Assembly (NCBI RefSeq): GCF_011839805.1 | Contig: NZ_VWPY01000001.1 | Coordinates: forward strand, 310,001 to 374,000 | DNA length: 64,000 nucleotides | Origin: Kineococcus rubinsiae | GTDB lineage: Bacteria > Actinomycetota > Actinomycetes > Actinomycetales > Kineococcaceae | Direction of reading: 5' to 3' | Shown here: piece by piece, positions 1-8,570 of the stretch | Numbering within the stretch: position 1 is the first letter of the stretch | Layout of the letters: every line of letters begins with the position of its first letter | Notes under the pieces: generated by a model | What the model was told of the DNA's origin: nothing | Seen by the model: the letters and a program-made list of their open reading frames with translations, nothing else | Database searches by the model: none | Made by a program: the position numbers and the translations under genes

Positions 1-153
1 AACCTGCCCGTGACGATCGTCGCGGCCCTCGCCCCCGCCCTGCTGGCGATCGGGGCGGGCGGCGGCAGGAACTTCGCGGCCCTGTTCCTGGCCGGCGCCC
101 TCTCGGCCGTCGTCGGCGGCCTGCTCATCCAGTTCGTCCGCGGCACCCGCTGA
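1..153 (+). CDS. C-terminal end of a membrane transporter (MFS-like), partial
   Basis: Only the last 50 codons are inside the window; the frame is open from base 1 to a TGA. They hold two hydrophobic stretches rich in Ala, Leu and Gly, separated by GAGGGRNFA, and end in a short basic tail (RGTR). This is what the last two helices of a major facilitator protein look like. The next gene is a GH1 glycosidase 43 bases downstream on the same strand, so a sugar or glycoside permease is plausible. The family call is inference from hydrophobicity and context. Confidence 0.55.
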   Translation, partial: NLPVTIVAALAPALLAIGAGGGRNFAALFLAGALSAVVGGLLIQFVRGTR

Positions 154-196
154 CCACCGCACCCGTCCACCACCGCACCGCAGGAGAGAGCACGAG

Positions 197-1456
197 ATGA
201 CCGACACGTCCGCCGCCGCAGAGCTTCCCGCCGGGTTCCTCTGGGGTGTGGCCACCGCGGGGCACCAGACCGAGGGTGACAACGTCGCCAGCGACACCTG
301 GTTCCTGGAGCACACCACGCCGACGCTGTTCCGCGAGCCGAGCGGACCCGCCTGCCGGTCCCTCGAGCGGTGGGCGGAGGACCTCGACCTGGCCGCCTCG
401 CTCGGGCTGGACGCGTTCCGGTTCTCGGTGGAGTGGGCGCGCGTCGAGCCCGTGCGCGGGCAGGTCGACGCCGCGGCGCTCGACCACTACGAGCGCGTCG
501 TCGACGGCTGCCTCGAGCGCGGCCTCGCCCCGCTCGTCACGTACAACCACTTCACCTCGCCGCACTGGTTCTCCGCGGCCGGTTCCTGGCTCGCCGACGA
601 CGCGGCCGAGGTGTTCGCGGCGCAGTGCGACCGCGTGACGGCCCGCGTCGGGGACCGGATCGCCGCGGCGGTGACGTTCAACGAGCCGAACCTGGAGCAG
701 CTCCTGCAGGCCGGGCACAAGCTCCCGCCCGAGGCCGAGCAGCTGAAGAAGGCCATGCTCGCGGCCGCGGCCCGCGCCGCGGGGACCCCGAGGTACTTCT
801 CCTCCAACGTCGTCCCCGCGGCCGTGCAGGAGGAGTTCCAGGAGGCGATGACGCGCGCGCACCGCACGGCGCGCGCCGCGGTGAAGGCCCGTCGCGGCGA
901 CCTGCCCGTGGGGGTCTCCCTCGCCGTCGCCGACGAGGTGGCGCTGCCCGGCGGCGAGGCGCACCGCGACGCCAAGCGCGCGGCCGTCTACGACCACTGG
1001 CTGCGCGTGGCCCGCGAGGACGACTTCGTCGGGGTGCAGAACTACGAGCGCCTCTTCCACGGCCCCGACGGCGAGGTCGTCCCCGGCGGCCCCCGCAACG
1101 GCATGGGGTCGGTGGTCGACCCGGCCTCGCTCGCCGGAGCCGTGCGCTACGCCCACCAGGTGTCCGGGGTCCCCGTCCTGGTCACCGAGCACGGCGTGCA
1201 GACCGACGACGACTCCGTGCGCGCCGCGTTCCTCCCGGCCGCCCTGGGGCTGCTGGCCGCGGAGGTCGCGGCGGGGACCCCGGTGCTGGGCTACTGCCAC
1301 TGGACCCTGCTGGACAACTTCGAGTGGATCTTCGGGTACGGGCCGAAGCTGGGCCTCGTGGCCGTGGACCGCGAGACGTTCGCGCGCGTCCCGAAGCCGA
1401 GCGCGGCCGTGTACGCGGACGTCGTCCGGGCGCACCGCGCCGTGCCGGTGGGCTGA
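197..1456 (+). CDS. Glycoside hydrolase family 1 (beta-glucosidase-like)
   Basis: Predicted retaining beta-glycosidase with a GH1 (beta/alpha)8 barrel, cytoplasmic because no signal peptide is seen. The N-terminus has the family signature FLWGVATAGHQTEG. The acid/base glutamate lies in TFNEPN (about residue 158) and the nucleophile glutamate in VTEHG (about residue 332). WTLLDNFEW near the C-terminus is the usual aglycone-site motif. At 419 residues it is slightly shorter than typical GH1 enzymes (440-480). The ATG is preceded by CAGGAGAG at a good distance. It follows a transporter and precedes a TetR gene by about 30 bases, which suggests a small glycoside-use locus under that regulator. 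Substrate cannot be read from the sequence. Confidence 0.9.
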   Translation: MTDTSAAAELPAGFLWGVATAGHQTEGDNVASDTWFLEHTTPTLFREPSGPACRSLERWAEDLDLAASLGLDAFRFSVEWARVEPVRGQVDAAALDHYERVVDGCLERGLAPLVTYNHFTSPHWFSAAGSWLADDAAEVFAAQCDRVTARVGDRIAAAVTFNEPNLEQLLQAGHKLPPEAEQLKKAMLAAAARAAGTPRYFSSNVVPAAVQEEFQEAMTRAHRTARAAVKARRGDLPVGVSLAVADEVALPGGEAHRDAKRAAVYDHWLRVAREDDFVGVQNYERLFHGPDGEVVPGGPRNGMGSVVDPASLAGAVRYAHQVSGVPVLVTEHGVQTDDDSVRAAFLPAALGLLAAEVAAGTPVLGYCHWTLLDNFEWIFGYGPKLGLVAVDRETFARVPKPSAAVYADVVRAHRAVPVG

Positions 1457-1487
1457 GCGCCGCGGCGCGACCGTAGTGTCGACCCCC

Positions 1488-2078
1488 GTGCCGGGACCAC
1501 GGGGTGAGTACCGCAAGAGCGCCCAGCGGCGCGAGGAGATCCTCGACGCCGCGTTCGAGGTGTTCTCGCGCTCGGGCTACGCCGCGTCCTCGGTCAGCGA
1601 GATCGCCCGGACCGTGGGGATGACGCAGACCGGTCTCCTGCACCACTTCGACGGCAAGCTCGCACTCCTGCAGGCGGTCCTGGAACGTCGCGACCGCGAC
1701 GCGCGGGAGGTCCTCGAGGGCCGCCGCGGGGTGGAGTGGCTGGCCGGGCTGCTCGAGATCAACCGGCGGAACACCGGACGGCGCGGGGTGGTGCAGCTCT
1801 ACGCGATCCTCGCGGCGGAGGCCACGGTCCCCGACCACCCCGCGCGGCCCTACTTCGTCGACCGGTTCGCGGTCATCGTCGACGCCACCGAGCGGGCGTT
1901 CGTGCAGTGCCGCGAGGACGGGGTCCTGCGGCCCGGCGTCGACCCCCGGCAGACGGCCGTGGACACGGTCAGCCTGACCGAGGGCGCCCAGCTGCTGTGG
2001 CTGTCGGACCTGCCGGGCGTCGACGTGCTGGCGAGCGTGCGCCGCTGCATCGCGGCGGCCCTCACCGTCCCGTTCTGA
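1488..2078 (+). CDS. TetR/AcrR family transcriptional regulator
   Basis: The N-terminal helix-turn-helix is typical: RREEILDAAFEVFSRSGY, then SVSEIARTVGMTQTGLLHHF. The remaining 130 residues would be the ligand-binding, dimerising domain. It starts about 30 bases after the GH1 gene and probably controls that locus. Two GTG starts are possible. The one at 1476 overlaps a TAGTGT -10-like box at 1474-1479, so I prefer 1488, which such a promoter would read as a leaderless or near-leaderless start. The last 17 bases overlap the convergent MFS gene. The ligand is unknown. Confidence 0.85.
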   Translation: MPGPRGEYRKSAQRREEILDAAFEVFSRSGYAASSVSEIARTVGMTQTGLLHHFDGKLALLQAVLERRDRDAREVLEGRRGVEWLAGLLEINRRNTGRRGVVQLYAILAAEATVPDHPARPYFVDRFAVIVDATERAFVQCREDGVLRPGVDPRQTAVDTVSLTEGAQLLWLSDLPGVDVLASVRRCIAAALTVPF

Positions 2079-3303
2079 GGACCGCTGCGTCGCCCGTCCC
2101 GGGGCCCGGGTGCCGCAGCCGGCGGTGCGCGGTCAGCGCCAGGGCCCCCAGCGCCAGGGCGGCCGAGGCGGTCGTGAGCACCGACGTGTGCCCGCCCACG
2201 AGGAACAGGCCCCCGGCCGCTGCGCCGGTCGCGATGCCGACGTTGAACATGGCGTTGACGACCGCCGGGGCCGCGTCGGGGCTGCTGGCCCACCGCATGG
2301 CGAGGGTCTGCAGGAGCGACGGCATGGCGGCGAAGGCGGCCCCCCACACCACGACGGTCACCGCCGTGCCCGTCCCCGAGTCCCGGAACACCGACAGCGC
2401 CGCGAGGCAGAGGACGGTCAGCACGATCGCGGTGCGCAGCGTCGCGACGGGGTGGTGGTCGGCGAGCGCACCCGAGGCCAGCACGCCGGCGAAGCCCGCG
2501 ACGCCGTACCCGAGCAGCACGAGGCTGACGGCGCCGGCCGGGACCCCGGCCCGCAGCACCAGCGGGGTCACGTAGGTGTAGGCGCTGAAGTGGCCCAGGG
2601 CGAAGACGGCGGTCGTGATGGCCACGAGCAGCAGCCCCGGTCCGCGCAGCGCCGCGAGCACCGCGCGGCCCGGTGCGGCGCCCGCAGGCGCGCCTCCCGC
2701 GTCGGCGGGCAGGGCCAGGGCCGTGGCGCCGGCGAGGAGCACGAGGAGCAGCGACACCGACGCGAACGCCCACCGCCAGCCGACGGCACCTCCGAGCGCC
2801 GTGCCCAGGGGGACCCCGAAGGCGAGCGCGAACGTCGACCCGGCGCTGACCGCCGCGATGGCCCGCCCCGTGCGCCGGGGCGGGGCGAGCGCCGAGGCGG
2901 TGGCCACCACGACCGAGAACACGCCCGCGTGGGCCAGGCCCCCGAGCAGCCGGGCGACGAGGGCGAGCCAGAAGCGCCCCTCCGCGGCGACCACGAGCGC
3001 GTTGCTCAGCGCGTACGTCACCAGCAGGACGAGCAGGGCGCGCCGCTTGGGCCAGCGGGCCAGCACGGCCGTGACCGGGACGGCACCCGCGGCGACCACC
3101 AGGGCGTAGCCCGACATCCACCACCCGATGCGGGCCTCGCTCACCGCGAACGCGTCCGCGAGCTGCGGCAGCAGGCCGACGGGCAGCACCTCGGTGGTGA
3201 CGGCCGCGAAGACGGCCGCGGCCAGCACGGCCAGCCGCGCCCACGGGAGGCGCTCGGCCGCGGCCGGCGCGAGGGGGACGGCGACCTGCTCGGTGGGACC
3301 CAC
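2062..3303 (-). CDS. MFS transporter, DHA1-type (arabinose/multidrug efflux-like)
   Basis: About 413 residues with 12 predicted hydrophobic helices, the usual DHA1 size. Visible motifs are EVLPVGLLPQLADAFAVSEA in helix 1, as in sugar-efflux and chloramphenicol-resistance-like (AraJ/CmlR) proteins, and the RLLGGLAHAGVF region of helix 4. The GTG start lies 7 bases after a TATATT box on the minus strand, a leaderless arrangement, and no Shine-Dalgarno sequence is seen. It is divergent from a ROK repressor with a 29-base palindrome in the 70-base gap, so ROK control is likely. Substrate is unknown; sugar or drug export both fit. Confidence 0.85.
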   Translation of the reverse strand: MGPTEQVAVPLAPAAAERLPWARLAVLAAAVFAAVTTEVLPVGLLPQLADAFAVSEARIGWWMSGYALVVAAGAVPVTAVLARWPKRRALLVLLVTYALSNALVVAAEGRFWLALVARLLGGLAHAGVFSVVVATASALAPPRRTGRAIAAVSAGSTFALAFGVPLGTALGGAVGWRWAFASVSLLLVLLAGATALALPADAGGAPAGAAPGRAVLAALRGPGLLLVAITTAVFALGHFSAYTYVTPLVLRAGVPAGAVSLVLLGYGVAGFAGVLASGALADHHPVATLRTAIVLTVLCLAALSVFRDSGTGTAVTVVVWGAAFAAMPSLLQTLAMRWASSPDAAPAVVNAMFNVGIATGAAAGGLFLVGGHTSVLTTASAALALGALALTAHRRLRHPGPGTGDAAVLRTGR

Positions 3304-3308
3304 GTCTG

Positions 3309-3337
3309 GCAATATACTCGCCGTTCGAGTCAATTGC
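3309..3337. promoter_or_regulatory. 29-base imperfect palindrome, likely operator of the ROK regulator
   Basis: Left arm GCAATATACTCG, 5-base spacer CCGTT, right arm CGAGTCAATTGC. The arms match at 10 of 12 positions. It lies between the divergent MFS and ROK starts and overlaps the minus-strand -10 box TATATT (3311-3316). Its AT-rich flanks contrast with the surrounding GC. NagC/XylR-type ROK repressors bind palindromes of this kind, so repression of the MFS gene and autoregulation are likely. The binding protein is inferred. Confidence 0.65.
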
Positions 3338-3373
3338 TCCGCGACCAGCCGCTCCACGACGTCAGGGGGGACC

Positions 3374-4522
3374 GTGCCGATCAGCGCCCGCGGGCGGCAG
3401 CTGCTGCGCCTGGCCCACGAGCAGCCGGGGCTCACGCGCGCGGGAGCCGCTGCGCTGCTGGGCCTCAGCTCGGGTGCGGCCACCGACCTCGTCACCGCGC
3501 TGGCGCAGGCCCACCTGCTCGCGGAGGAGCCCGTCGCGCAGGCCGGCCGCCGCGGACGGCCGACCCGCCGCCTCGCGGCCCACCCGCAGGGGCCCGTCGT
3601 CCTCGCGGGCGTGCTCGCGCACGAGTCCTGGCGGCTGGTCGCCGTCGAGCTCGGCGGTGCCGTCCTCGACACCTCGGCCGGGACCCACCCCGGCACCGAC
3701 GCCGCGCCCGTCCTGCGCGCCCTGCGCACGGCGGGCCGGCGCCTCGAGCGCCGGTTCCCGGGCCGCGTGCGGGGGCTGGGCCTCGCCGTCCCCGGGCTCG
3801 TGCAGGCGGGCCACCTGCTCGACGCGCCGATGCTGGACTGGCACGCGCTGGACCTGCGCCCCGCGGCGCCCGCGGGCGTCGAGCTCACCGCCGGCAACGA
3901 CGCCACGCTCGCGGCCGTGGGCGAGGCCCGGCGCGGCGCGGCCGTCGGCACCGCCCTGGCGATCCACCTGCACGTCGACGCCGGCCTCGGCGGGGCCGTC
4001 ACCGTCGCCGGGCGGGTCCTGGCCGGGGCGCGGGGCCTCGCGGGCGAGTTCGGGCACATGCCGTTCGGCGACCCCGCCGTCCGCTGCGCCTGCGGTGCCC
4101 GCGGGTGCTGGGGCACCGCCGTCGACGGCTCGGCGATGGCGCGCACCCTCGGCGACGGGCCGCCGCGCGACCCGGTCGCCTACGCCCACCGCGTCCTCGA
4201 CCGCGCCGGCGGCGGGGACCCCGCCGCGCACCGGGCGCTCCGCGACGCGGGCACCGCCCTCGGCCGCGGCATCGCGGGCCTCGTCACCGGCCTGGACCCC
4301 GACCTCGTCACGCTGGGCGGGCTGGGCACCGACCTGCTGCACCACGTGCCCGGCGAGGTCCGGGCCGCGTTCACCGCCGGGCTGATGAGCTTCCGGCGCG
4401 ACGCCCCGCCGGAGATCGCGGCGGCCGCGCTCGGCGTCGACGGGCCGCTGGTCGGCGCCGCGGAGGAGGTCTGGTCCCGGGTCCTGGGCGACCCGACGGA
4501 CGGCGGGTCCCCGCTCGGGTGA
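3374..4522 (+). CDS. ROK family transcriptional regulator (NagC/XylR type)
   Basis: 382 residues: an N-terminal winged helix (about 1-65, LTRAGAAALLGLSSGAATDLV) followed by a ROK sugar-kinase-like domain. The ROK zinc motif is CACGARGCWG (about residue 240), and the phosphate-site glycines and GEFGHMPFG are present. The GTG at 3374 follows AGGGGGGAC; an earlier start would run through the operator and the MFS promoter. Such proteins are repressors released by sugars or sugar phosphates. The divergent MFS gene and the 29-base palindrome are the probable targets. Confidence 0.87.
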   Translation: MPISARGRQLLRLAHEQPGLTRAGAAALLGLSSGAATDLVTALAQAHLLAEEPVAQAGRRGRPTRRLAAHPQGPVVLAGVLAHESWRLVAVELGGAVLDTSAGTHPGTDAAPVLRALRTAGRRLERRFPGRVRGLGLAVPGLVQAGHLLDAPMLDWHALDLRPAAPAGVELTAGNDATLAAVGEARRGAAVGTALAIHLHVDAGLGGAVTVAGRVLAGARGLAGEFGHMPFGDPAVRCACGARGCWGTAVDGSAMARTLGDGPPRDPVAYAHRVLDRAGGGDPAAHRALRDAGTALGRGIAGLVTGLDPDLVTLGGLGTDLLHHVPGEVRAAFTAGLMSFRRDAPPEIAAAALGVDGPLVGAAEEVWSRVLGDPTDGGSPLG

Positions 4523-4566
4523 CCCCGGCCGCCTCAAGCGCGGCCCGGGCGTGTCGACACCTGATC

Positions 4567-6474
4567 GTGGCCGTGCTCCAGCCGACGCCACCGTCGGCGA
4601 CCTCCCCGCTGGCCAGCGGTGCGTCCACGCCCCGCGGGCTCGCGGTGACGTCCGGGAGCTTCTACCTCGGCGGCGGGGTCACCGCGCTGCTCGTCACCTG
4701 GGGTGCCGTCGGCTTCGGCACGCCCGAGGGACGCTTCCTCACCGTCGTCGCCGCCCTGGCCCTCACCGTCGGGGCCGTCCTGCTCGCCTGGCGGCGCCCG
4801 CTGCCGGAGCCGGTGTGGCACGTCGTCGTCGCCGCCGGCACGGGGCTCGTGGCCGTCGCCGTGGTGGTGTGCCCCGACGAGGCCTCCGCCGTCGCGCTCT
4901 CGACGGTGTTCACGTTCATCGCCATCGACGCCTTCTGCTTCTTCCGCGTGCGCGAAGCCGTCGCGCAGCTGTCCCTGCTCGTCGCCGCCTCCACCACCTC
5001 GCTGCTGTCGCACGCCGACGTCGGGCTGGGCACCGCGGCGGGGGTGGCGGTCGTCCTCGCCTGCATCGCCTTCGTCGTGGGACGGCTGGTCGCGACGGCC
5101 TCCGGCGCCACCCGCGACCCGCTGACCGGACTGCTCAACCGGCGCGGCTTCGACCGCGCCTACGAGGAGCTGCTGAGCACCGCCGAGCGGACGCGCGCGC
5201 CGCTGTCGCTGGCGCTCATCGACGTCGACGACTTCAAGGCCGTCAACGACGGCCTCGGCCACGCGGCGGGCGACGAGCTCCTGCGCGGCCTCGCGGCGGG
5301 GTTCCTCACCGCCCTCCCCGCACCGGCCGTGGTGGCGCGGTGCGGCGGTGACGAGTTCCTCGTCCTCCTGCCCGGCCTGACGGGAGAGCGGGCCCTGGAG
5401 GTGGTGGACGGGCTGCGCCTGCCGGGCGGCGACGCGACGCTGTCATGCGGGATCGCGGAGCTGGCGGCGGGCGAGAGCGGCGCGGACCTGCTGCGGCGCG
5501 CGGACACCGCGATGTACGCCGCCAAGCGGGGCGGCCGCGACCGCAGCTCGCTCGCCGACGCCGGCTCCCCCAGCCTTGCGCTCGACCTGGCGCACGCCGT
5601 GCGCGCGGGCGACGTCGCGGTCGTGCTGCAGCCGATCCTGCGCCTGAGCGACCGCACGGTCATCGGGGTCGAGGCGCTGGCCCGCTGGACGCACCCCGTG
5701 CGGGGGCCGGTGTCCCCCGCCGAGTTCATCCCCGTCGCCGAGGCGGCCGGGCTCATCGACGAGCTGGGCCTGGCCGTGCTCGCGCAGGCCTGCCGCGACA
5801 CGTCGCTGCTCGGCGAGGCCTGGGGCCTCCCGCTCCTGCTCACCGTCAACGTCTCGGGACGTCAGCTCGTCGCCCCGGGTTTCGCCGCCCGCGCCCTGTC
5901 GGTGCTGGCCGCCACCGGCTGGTCGCCGGCCGCCCTGGTGGTCGAGGTGACCGAGAGCCTGCTGGACGCGACCACCGCCGCGGCGACGAACAGCCTGAAG
6001 GAGCTGCGCGACGCGGGCGTGGCGGTGGCCATCGACGACTTCGGCACGGGCTACTCCGCGCTGAGCCGCCTGGACACGGTGCCCGTGGACGTCGTCAAGC
6101 TCGACGCCGACTTCATCGCCCACATCACGACGTCCCCGCGGCGCGCGGCGGTGCTGCGCGCCGTGCTGGACCTGTGCTCCTCCCTCGGGCTGGCCGTGGT
6201 CGCCGAGGGCGTCGAGCGGGCGGACCAGGCGGAGCTGCTGCGGCAGCTGGGGTGTCCCCTCGCGCAGGGCTACCTGTTCCACCGCCCGCTGCCGGTCGCC
6301 GACCTCGTCCGGCGCGACCCCGGGAACCTGCCGCCCGTGCCCGCGTCAGTTCCCGGACACCGAGAAGTGCTGGTAGTCCTTCAGGGTCCGCCACGACCCG
6401 CCCCAGGAGAAGCCCGCCGCGGCGAAGGCCTGCACGACCGCGTCGCCCGCGACGACGACCCCGGGCCGCGGTGA
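4567..6474 (+). CDS. Membrane-anchored GGDEF-EAL protein (c-di-GMP synthase/phosphodiesterase)
   Basis: The N-terminal 165 residues hold about five to six membrane helices. A GGDEF domain with intact RCGGDEF (about 259-263) follows, then an EAL domain with VEALARW (about 367), NVSGRQL, EVTES, DDFGTGYS, KLD and AEGVE, all the expected catalytic and metal residues. Both activities are therefore possible: making c-di-GMP from GTP and cutting it to pGpG. No I-site RxxD is seen just before GGDEF. The frame continues about 40 residues past the EAL fold and overlaps the convergent M15 peptidase gene by 129 bases. The GTG start is the first plausible one; GTG at 4573 is an alternative. Confidence 0.9.
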   Translation: MAVLQPTPPSATSPLASGASTPRGLAVTSGSFYLGGGVTALLVTWGAVGFGTPEGRFLTVVAALALTVGAVLLAWRRPLPEPVWHVVVAAGTGLVAVAVVVCPDEASAVALSTVFTFIAIDAFCFFRVREAVAQLSLLVAASTTSLLSHADVGLGTAAGVAVVLACIAFVVGRLVATASGATRDPLTGLLNRRGFDRAYEELLSTAERTRAPLSLALIDVDDFKAVNDGLGHAAGDELLRGLAAGFLTALPAPAVVARCGGDEFLVLLPGLTGERALEVVDGLRLPGGDATLSCGIAELAAGESGADLLRRADTAMYAAKRGGRDRSSLADAGSPSLALDLAHAVRAGDVAVVLQPILRLSDRTVIGVEALARWTHPVRGPVSPAEFIPVAEAAGLIDELGLAVLAQACRDTSLLGEAWGLPLLLTVNVSGRQLVAPGFAARALSVLAATGWSPAALVVEVTESLLDATTAAATNSLKELRDAGVAVAIDDFGTGYSALSRLDTVPVDVVKLDADFIAHITTSPRRAAVLRAVLDLCSSLGLAVVAEGVERADQAELLRQLGCPLAQGYLFHRPLPVADLVRRDPGNLPPVPASVPGHREVLVVLQGPPRPAPGEARRGEGLHDRVARDDDPGPR

Positions 6475-7065
6475 GCGGTCGACGAACGCGCGGCCCGCGG
6501 CGGGCAGCACCGTCGTGCCCTTGACGTAGGGGTTCTCCACCGGGTTCAGGTCGATCGCGGTGCCGTAGGAGTGCTCGGAGAACGAGGTCCCGCCCGTGGT
6601 GGCCCGGCAGTTGAACGCCGAGGTGTTGTCCGCGTCCATGGACGCGTCGTCGGAACCGCCGAACACGTCGACGGGCCGCATCGACGCGATCGGGTAGCGC
6701 AGCTCGTAGAGGCGGCCGAACACGTGCGCGGTCGCCTGCGCGACCGACGCCGCGACGACGATCGTGCCGCGGCGCGCGTGCCCGGCGGGGTCGAGGTAGG
6801 TGACGCTGACGGCGCGCAGGTCGGCCGGCCCGACGGGGCACCCCGGGCGCCAGCTCGCCGGCAGGTCGGCCGCCGTCACCCGCGTCACGGCCCACGTGTA
6901 GCCCGGCAGCGGGGCCTTCGCGGGCACCCGCGCGTGGCGTGCCACGACGGGGGCGTCAGCGCTGGTGGCGGCGACGGCGGCCGGCTGCGGTGACGCGGCG
7001 GCGACCGCAGACAGGGCGCCGGCGACCAGACCCAGCGCGACGGTGACGGAGCGGAGTCGTCCCAT
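6346..7065 (-). CDS. Secreted M15 family peptidase (D-alanyl-D-alanine carboxypeptidase-like)
   Basis: 239 residues with a signal peptide (basic start MGRLR, then an Ala/Leu-rich core ending near AVAATSADA). The zinc motif SEHSYGTAIDLNP supplies the His and Asp ligands and DYQHF near the C-terminus supplies the second His, as in M15 (VanY/Peptidase_M15_4) enzymes that trim D-Ala-ending peptides in the cell wall. The ATG at 7065 is preceded at 6 bases by TACGGT, a leaderless promoter, which argues against the in-frame start 12 codons upstream. The 3' end overlaps the GGDEF-EAL gene for 129 bases. Confidence 0.85.
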   Translation of the reverse strand: MGRLRSVTVALGLVAGALSAVAAASPQPAAVAATSADAPVVARHARVPAKAPLPGYTWAVTRVTAADLPASWRPGCPVGPADLRAVSVTYLDPAGHARRGTIVVAASVAQATAHVFGRLYELRYPIASMRPVDVFGGSDDASMDADNTSAFNCRATTGGTSFSEHSYGTAIDLNPVENPYVKGTTVLPAAGRAFVDRSPRPGVVVAGDAVVQAFAAAGFSWGGSWRTLKDYQHFSVSGN

Positions 7066-7071
7066 CGCCCG

Positions 7072-7077
7072 ACCGTA
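7072..7077 (-). promoter_or_regulatory. -10 box of a leaderless promoter for the M15 peptidase gene
   Basis: TACGGT on the minus strand ends 6 bases before the ATG, so transcription would begin at or next to the start codon. No Shine-Dalgarno sequence is present. Confidence 0.5.
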
Positions 7078-7119
7078 GCGCCGGCGACCACCTCGACGCA
7101 CGCACCCTGCTCGGCCCCG

Positions 7120-7728
7120 CTACCTCCGCGAGCGCAGCAGCTCCACCACGACGGGGACGAGCGAGACGACCACGACGACGGCGATGATCGGCAGCAGGTA
7201 GCGGTCGAGCCCGGGGATGCGGGCGCCCAGCACGGAACCCGCCAGCGCGACGCCCTGCGACCACACGAGCCCGCCGACGACCTGCCACAGCGTGAACCGC
7301 GCGGCGGGGACGCCCACGGTCCCCGCGAGCGGGTTCATGAGCGTCCGCACGACCGGGATGAAGCGGGCGATGACGACGGCCTTGCCGTGGCCGTAGCGGT
7401 CCAGGACGTCGGCGGCGCGGGCGATCCCGGCGGCCCGGCGGGGGTGCCCCTCGGCCCGCAGCAGCGCGGGGCCGGCGCGGCGCCCGATGAGGTACCCCAC
7501 CTCGGCCCCCAGCAGCGCACCCGCCCCGGCCGCGACGAGCACCGGGGTGAGCGAGAGGTGCGCGGCGGACCCGGAGGCGGTGGCGGTGAGCAGCCCCGCC
7601 GTGAACAGCAGCGAGTCGCCCGGGAGGAAGAACCCCACGAGCAGTCCCGTCTCCGCGAAGAGGACGACGAACACCCCCAGCGCGCCGTAGGAGGCGAGGA
7701 GGTGGGTGGGGTCGAGGAGGCCGCTCAC
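7120..7728 (-). CDS. DedA/SNARE-associated family membrane protein
   Basis: 202 residues with four to five hydrophobic segments. DedA hallmarks are ETGLLVGFFLPGDSLLFTAGLL near the N-terminus and the basic-Pro motif ARFIPVVRTLMNPLAG. Family members are proton-dependent lipid-handling proteins that include undecaprenyl-phosphate flippases. It is the last gene of a five-gene operon; its GTG overlaps the TGA of the COG4705 gene (GTGA). The link to an ABC exporter and a two-component system suggests envelope or lipid-carrier stress, which is inference. Confidence 0.88.
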   Translation of the reverse strand: MSGLLDPTHLLASYGALGVFVVLFAETGLLVGFFLPGDSLLFTAGLLTATASGSAAHLSLTPVLVAAGAGALLGAEVGYLIGRRAGPALLRAEGHPRRAAGIARAADVLDRYGHGKAVVIARFIPVVRTLMNPLAGTVGVPAARFTLWQVVGGLVWSQGVALAGSVLGARIPGLDRYLLPIIAVVVVVSLVPVVVELLRSRR

Positions 7729-8570
7729 GCCCGGTCCGCCCCGGCCTCCGCCGGCGTCCTGCGCCCGGCGTCGCGGTGCCGCACCGTCACCAGGGCGACG
7801 AGGACGGCGATCGCGGCGAGCGCGACGAGGGCGACCGGCCCGTCGCCGACGCCGAGACCCGCCCCGACGTCGTGCGGCTTGGCGACCCAGTCCGCGAACG
7901 AGGCGCCCAGCGGGCGGGTCAGCACGTAGGCCGCCCAGAACGTCAGGACGGGGTTCGCCCCCGCCCGCCACGCGACGAGCGGGACGGCGATGGCGGCGAG
8001 GAACAGCAGCCCCGACGGGAGGAACCCGAGGTGGAGCGTCAGCCCCGTCAGGTCGCCCACCGCGGTGCCCAGCGCGAAGGTGGCGATGACCGTGGCCCAG
8101 TAGAAGCGCTCGCGGCGCGGCGTCGTGATGCTGTGGACGTCGACGGTCCCCTCGCTGCGCCACCACCAGGCGAGGAGGACGGCCACGGCGAGGGCGTACA
8201 CCGCGGAGGTCACGTCGTACGACAACCCCGTCGCCACGTGCAGGACGTCCGCCACGATCGTCCCGAACACCGCGATCATCGCGACGCAGGTCCAGTAGAC
8301 CGGCGGTGAGTACCGCGGGGAGCGCAGCTGCCACCGCAGCGCCAGCAGGAAACCCCCGACGCCCACGACGCCGCCGAGGACGAGGTTCGTCGTCCCCAGG
8401 TAGTCCGAGGCGGCCTCGCCCATCCCGGTCGTGAGGACCTTGACGAGCCAGAACACCGCGGTGATCTCCGGCACCTTGGGGGCGAGCACCGCGGCGGGTG
8501 CGGCGGAGCGGGGGGCGGGGGTCACGGGCATCTCCGATCGATCGGGCAGTGAGGTCGTCCGGTACCGCAT
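7725..8570 (-). CDS. COG4705-type integral membrane protein of unknown function
   Basis: 281 residues, with about eight hydrophobic segments after a polar N-terminus. The region KVPEITAVFWLVKVLTTGMG followed by EAASDYL is typical of COG4705 membrane-anchored proteins. ATG at 8570 overlaps the upstream stop as TGATG, which favours coupling over the later ATG at 8531, which has GGAG directly against it. The C-terminal 25 residues are charged. It lies between a secreted protein and DedA in one operon. No biochemical role is established for the family that I know of. Confidence 0.75.
   Translation of the reverse strand: MRYRTTSLPDRSEMPVTPAPRSAAPAAVLAPKVPEITAVFWLVKVLTTGMGEAASDYLGTTNLVLGGVVGVGGFLLALRWQLRSPRYSPPVYWTCVAMIAVFGTIVADVLHVATGLSYDVTSAVYALAVAVLLAWWWRSEGTVDVHSITTPRRERFYWATVIATFALGTAVGDLTGLTLHLGFLPSGLLFLAAIAVPLVAWRAGANPVLTFWAAYVLTRPLGASFADWVAKPHDVGAGLGVGDGPVALVALAAIAVLVALVTVRHRDAGRRTPAEAGADRA

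Noticed and set aside
3311-3336. TTGACT and TATATT as a -35/-10 pair for the MFS gene
   Set aside because: They are only 11 bases apart; TATATT alone at 7 bases from the start fits better as a leaderless -10.
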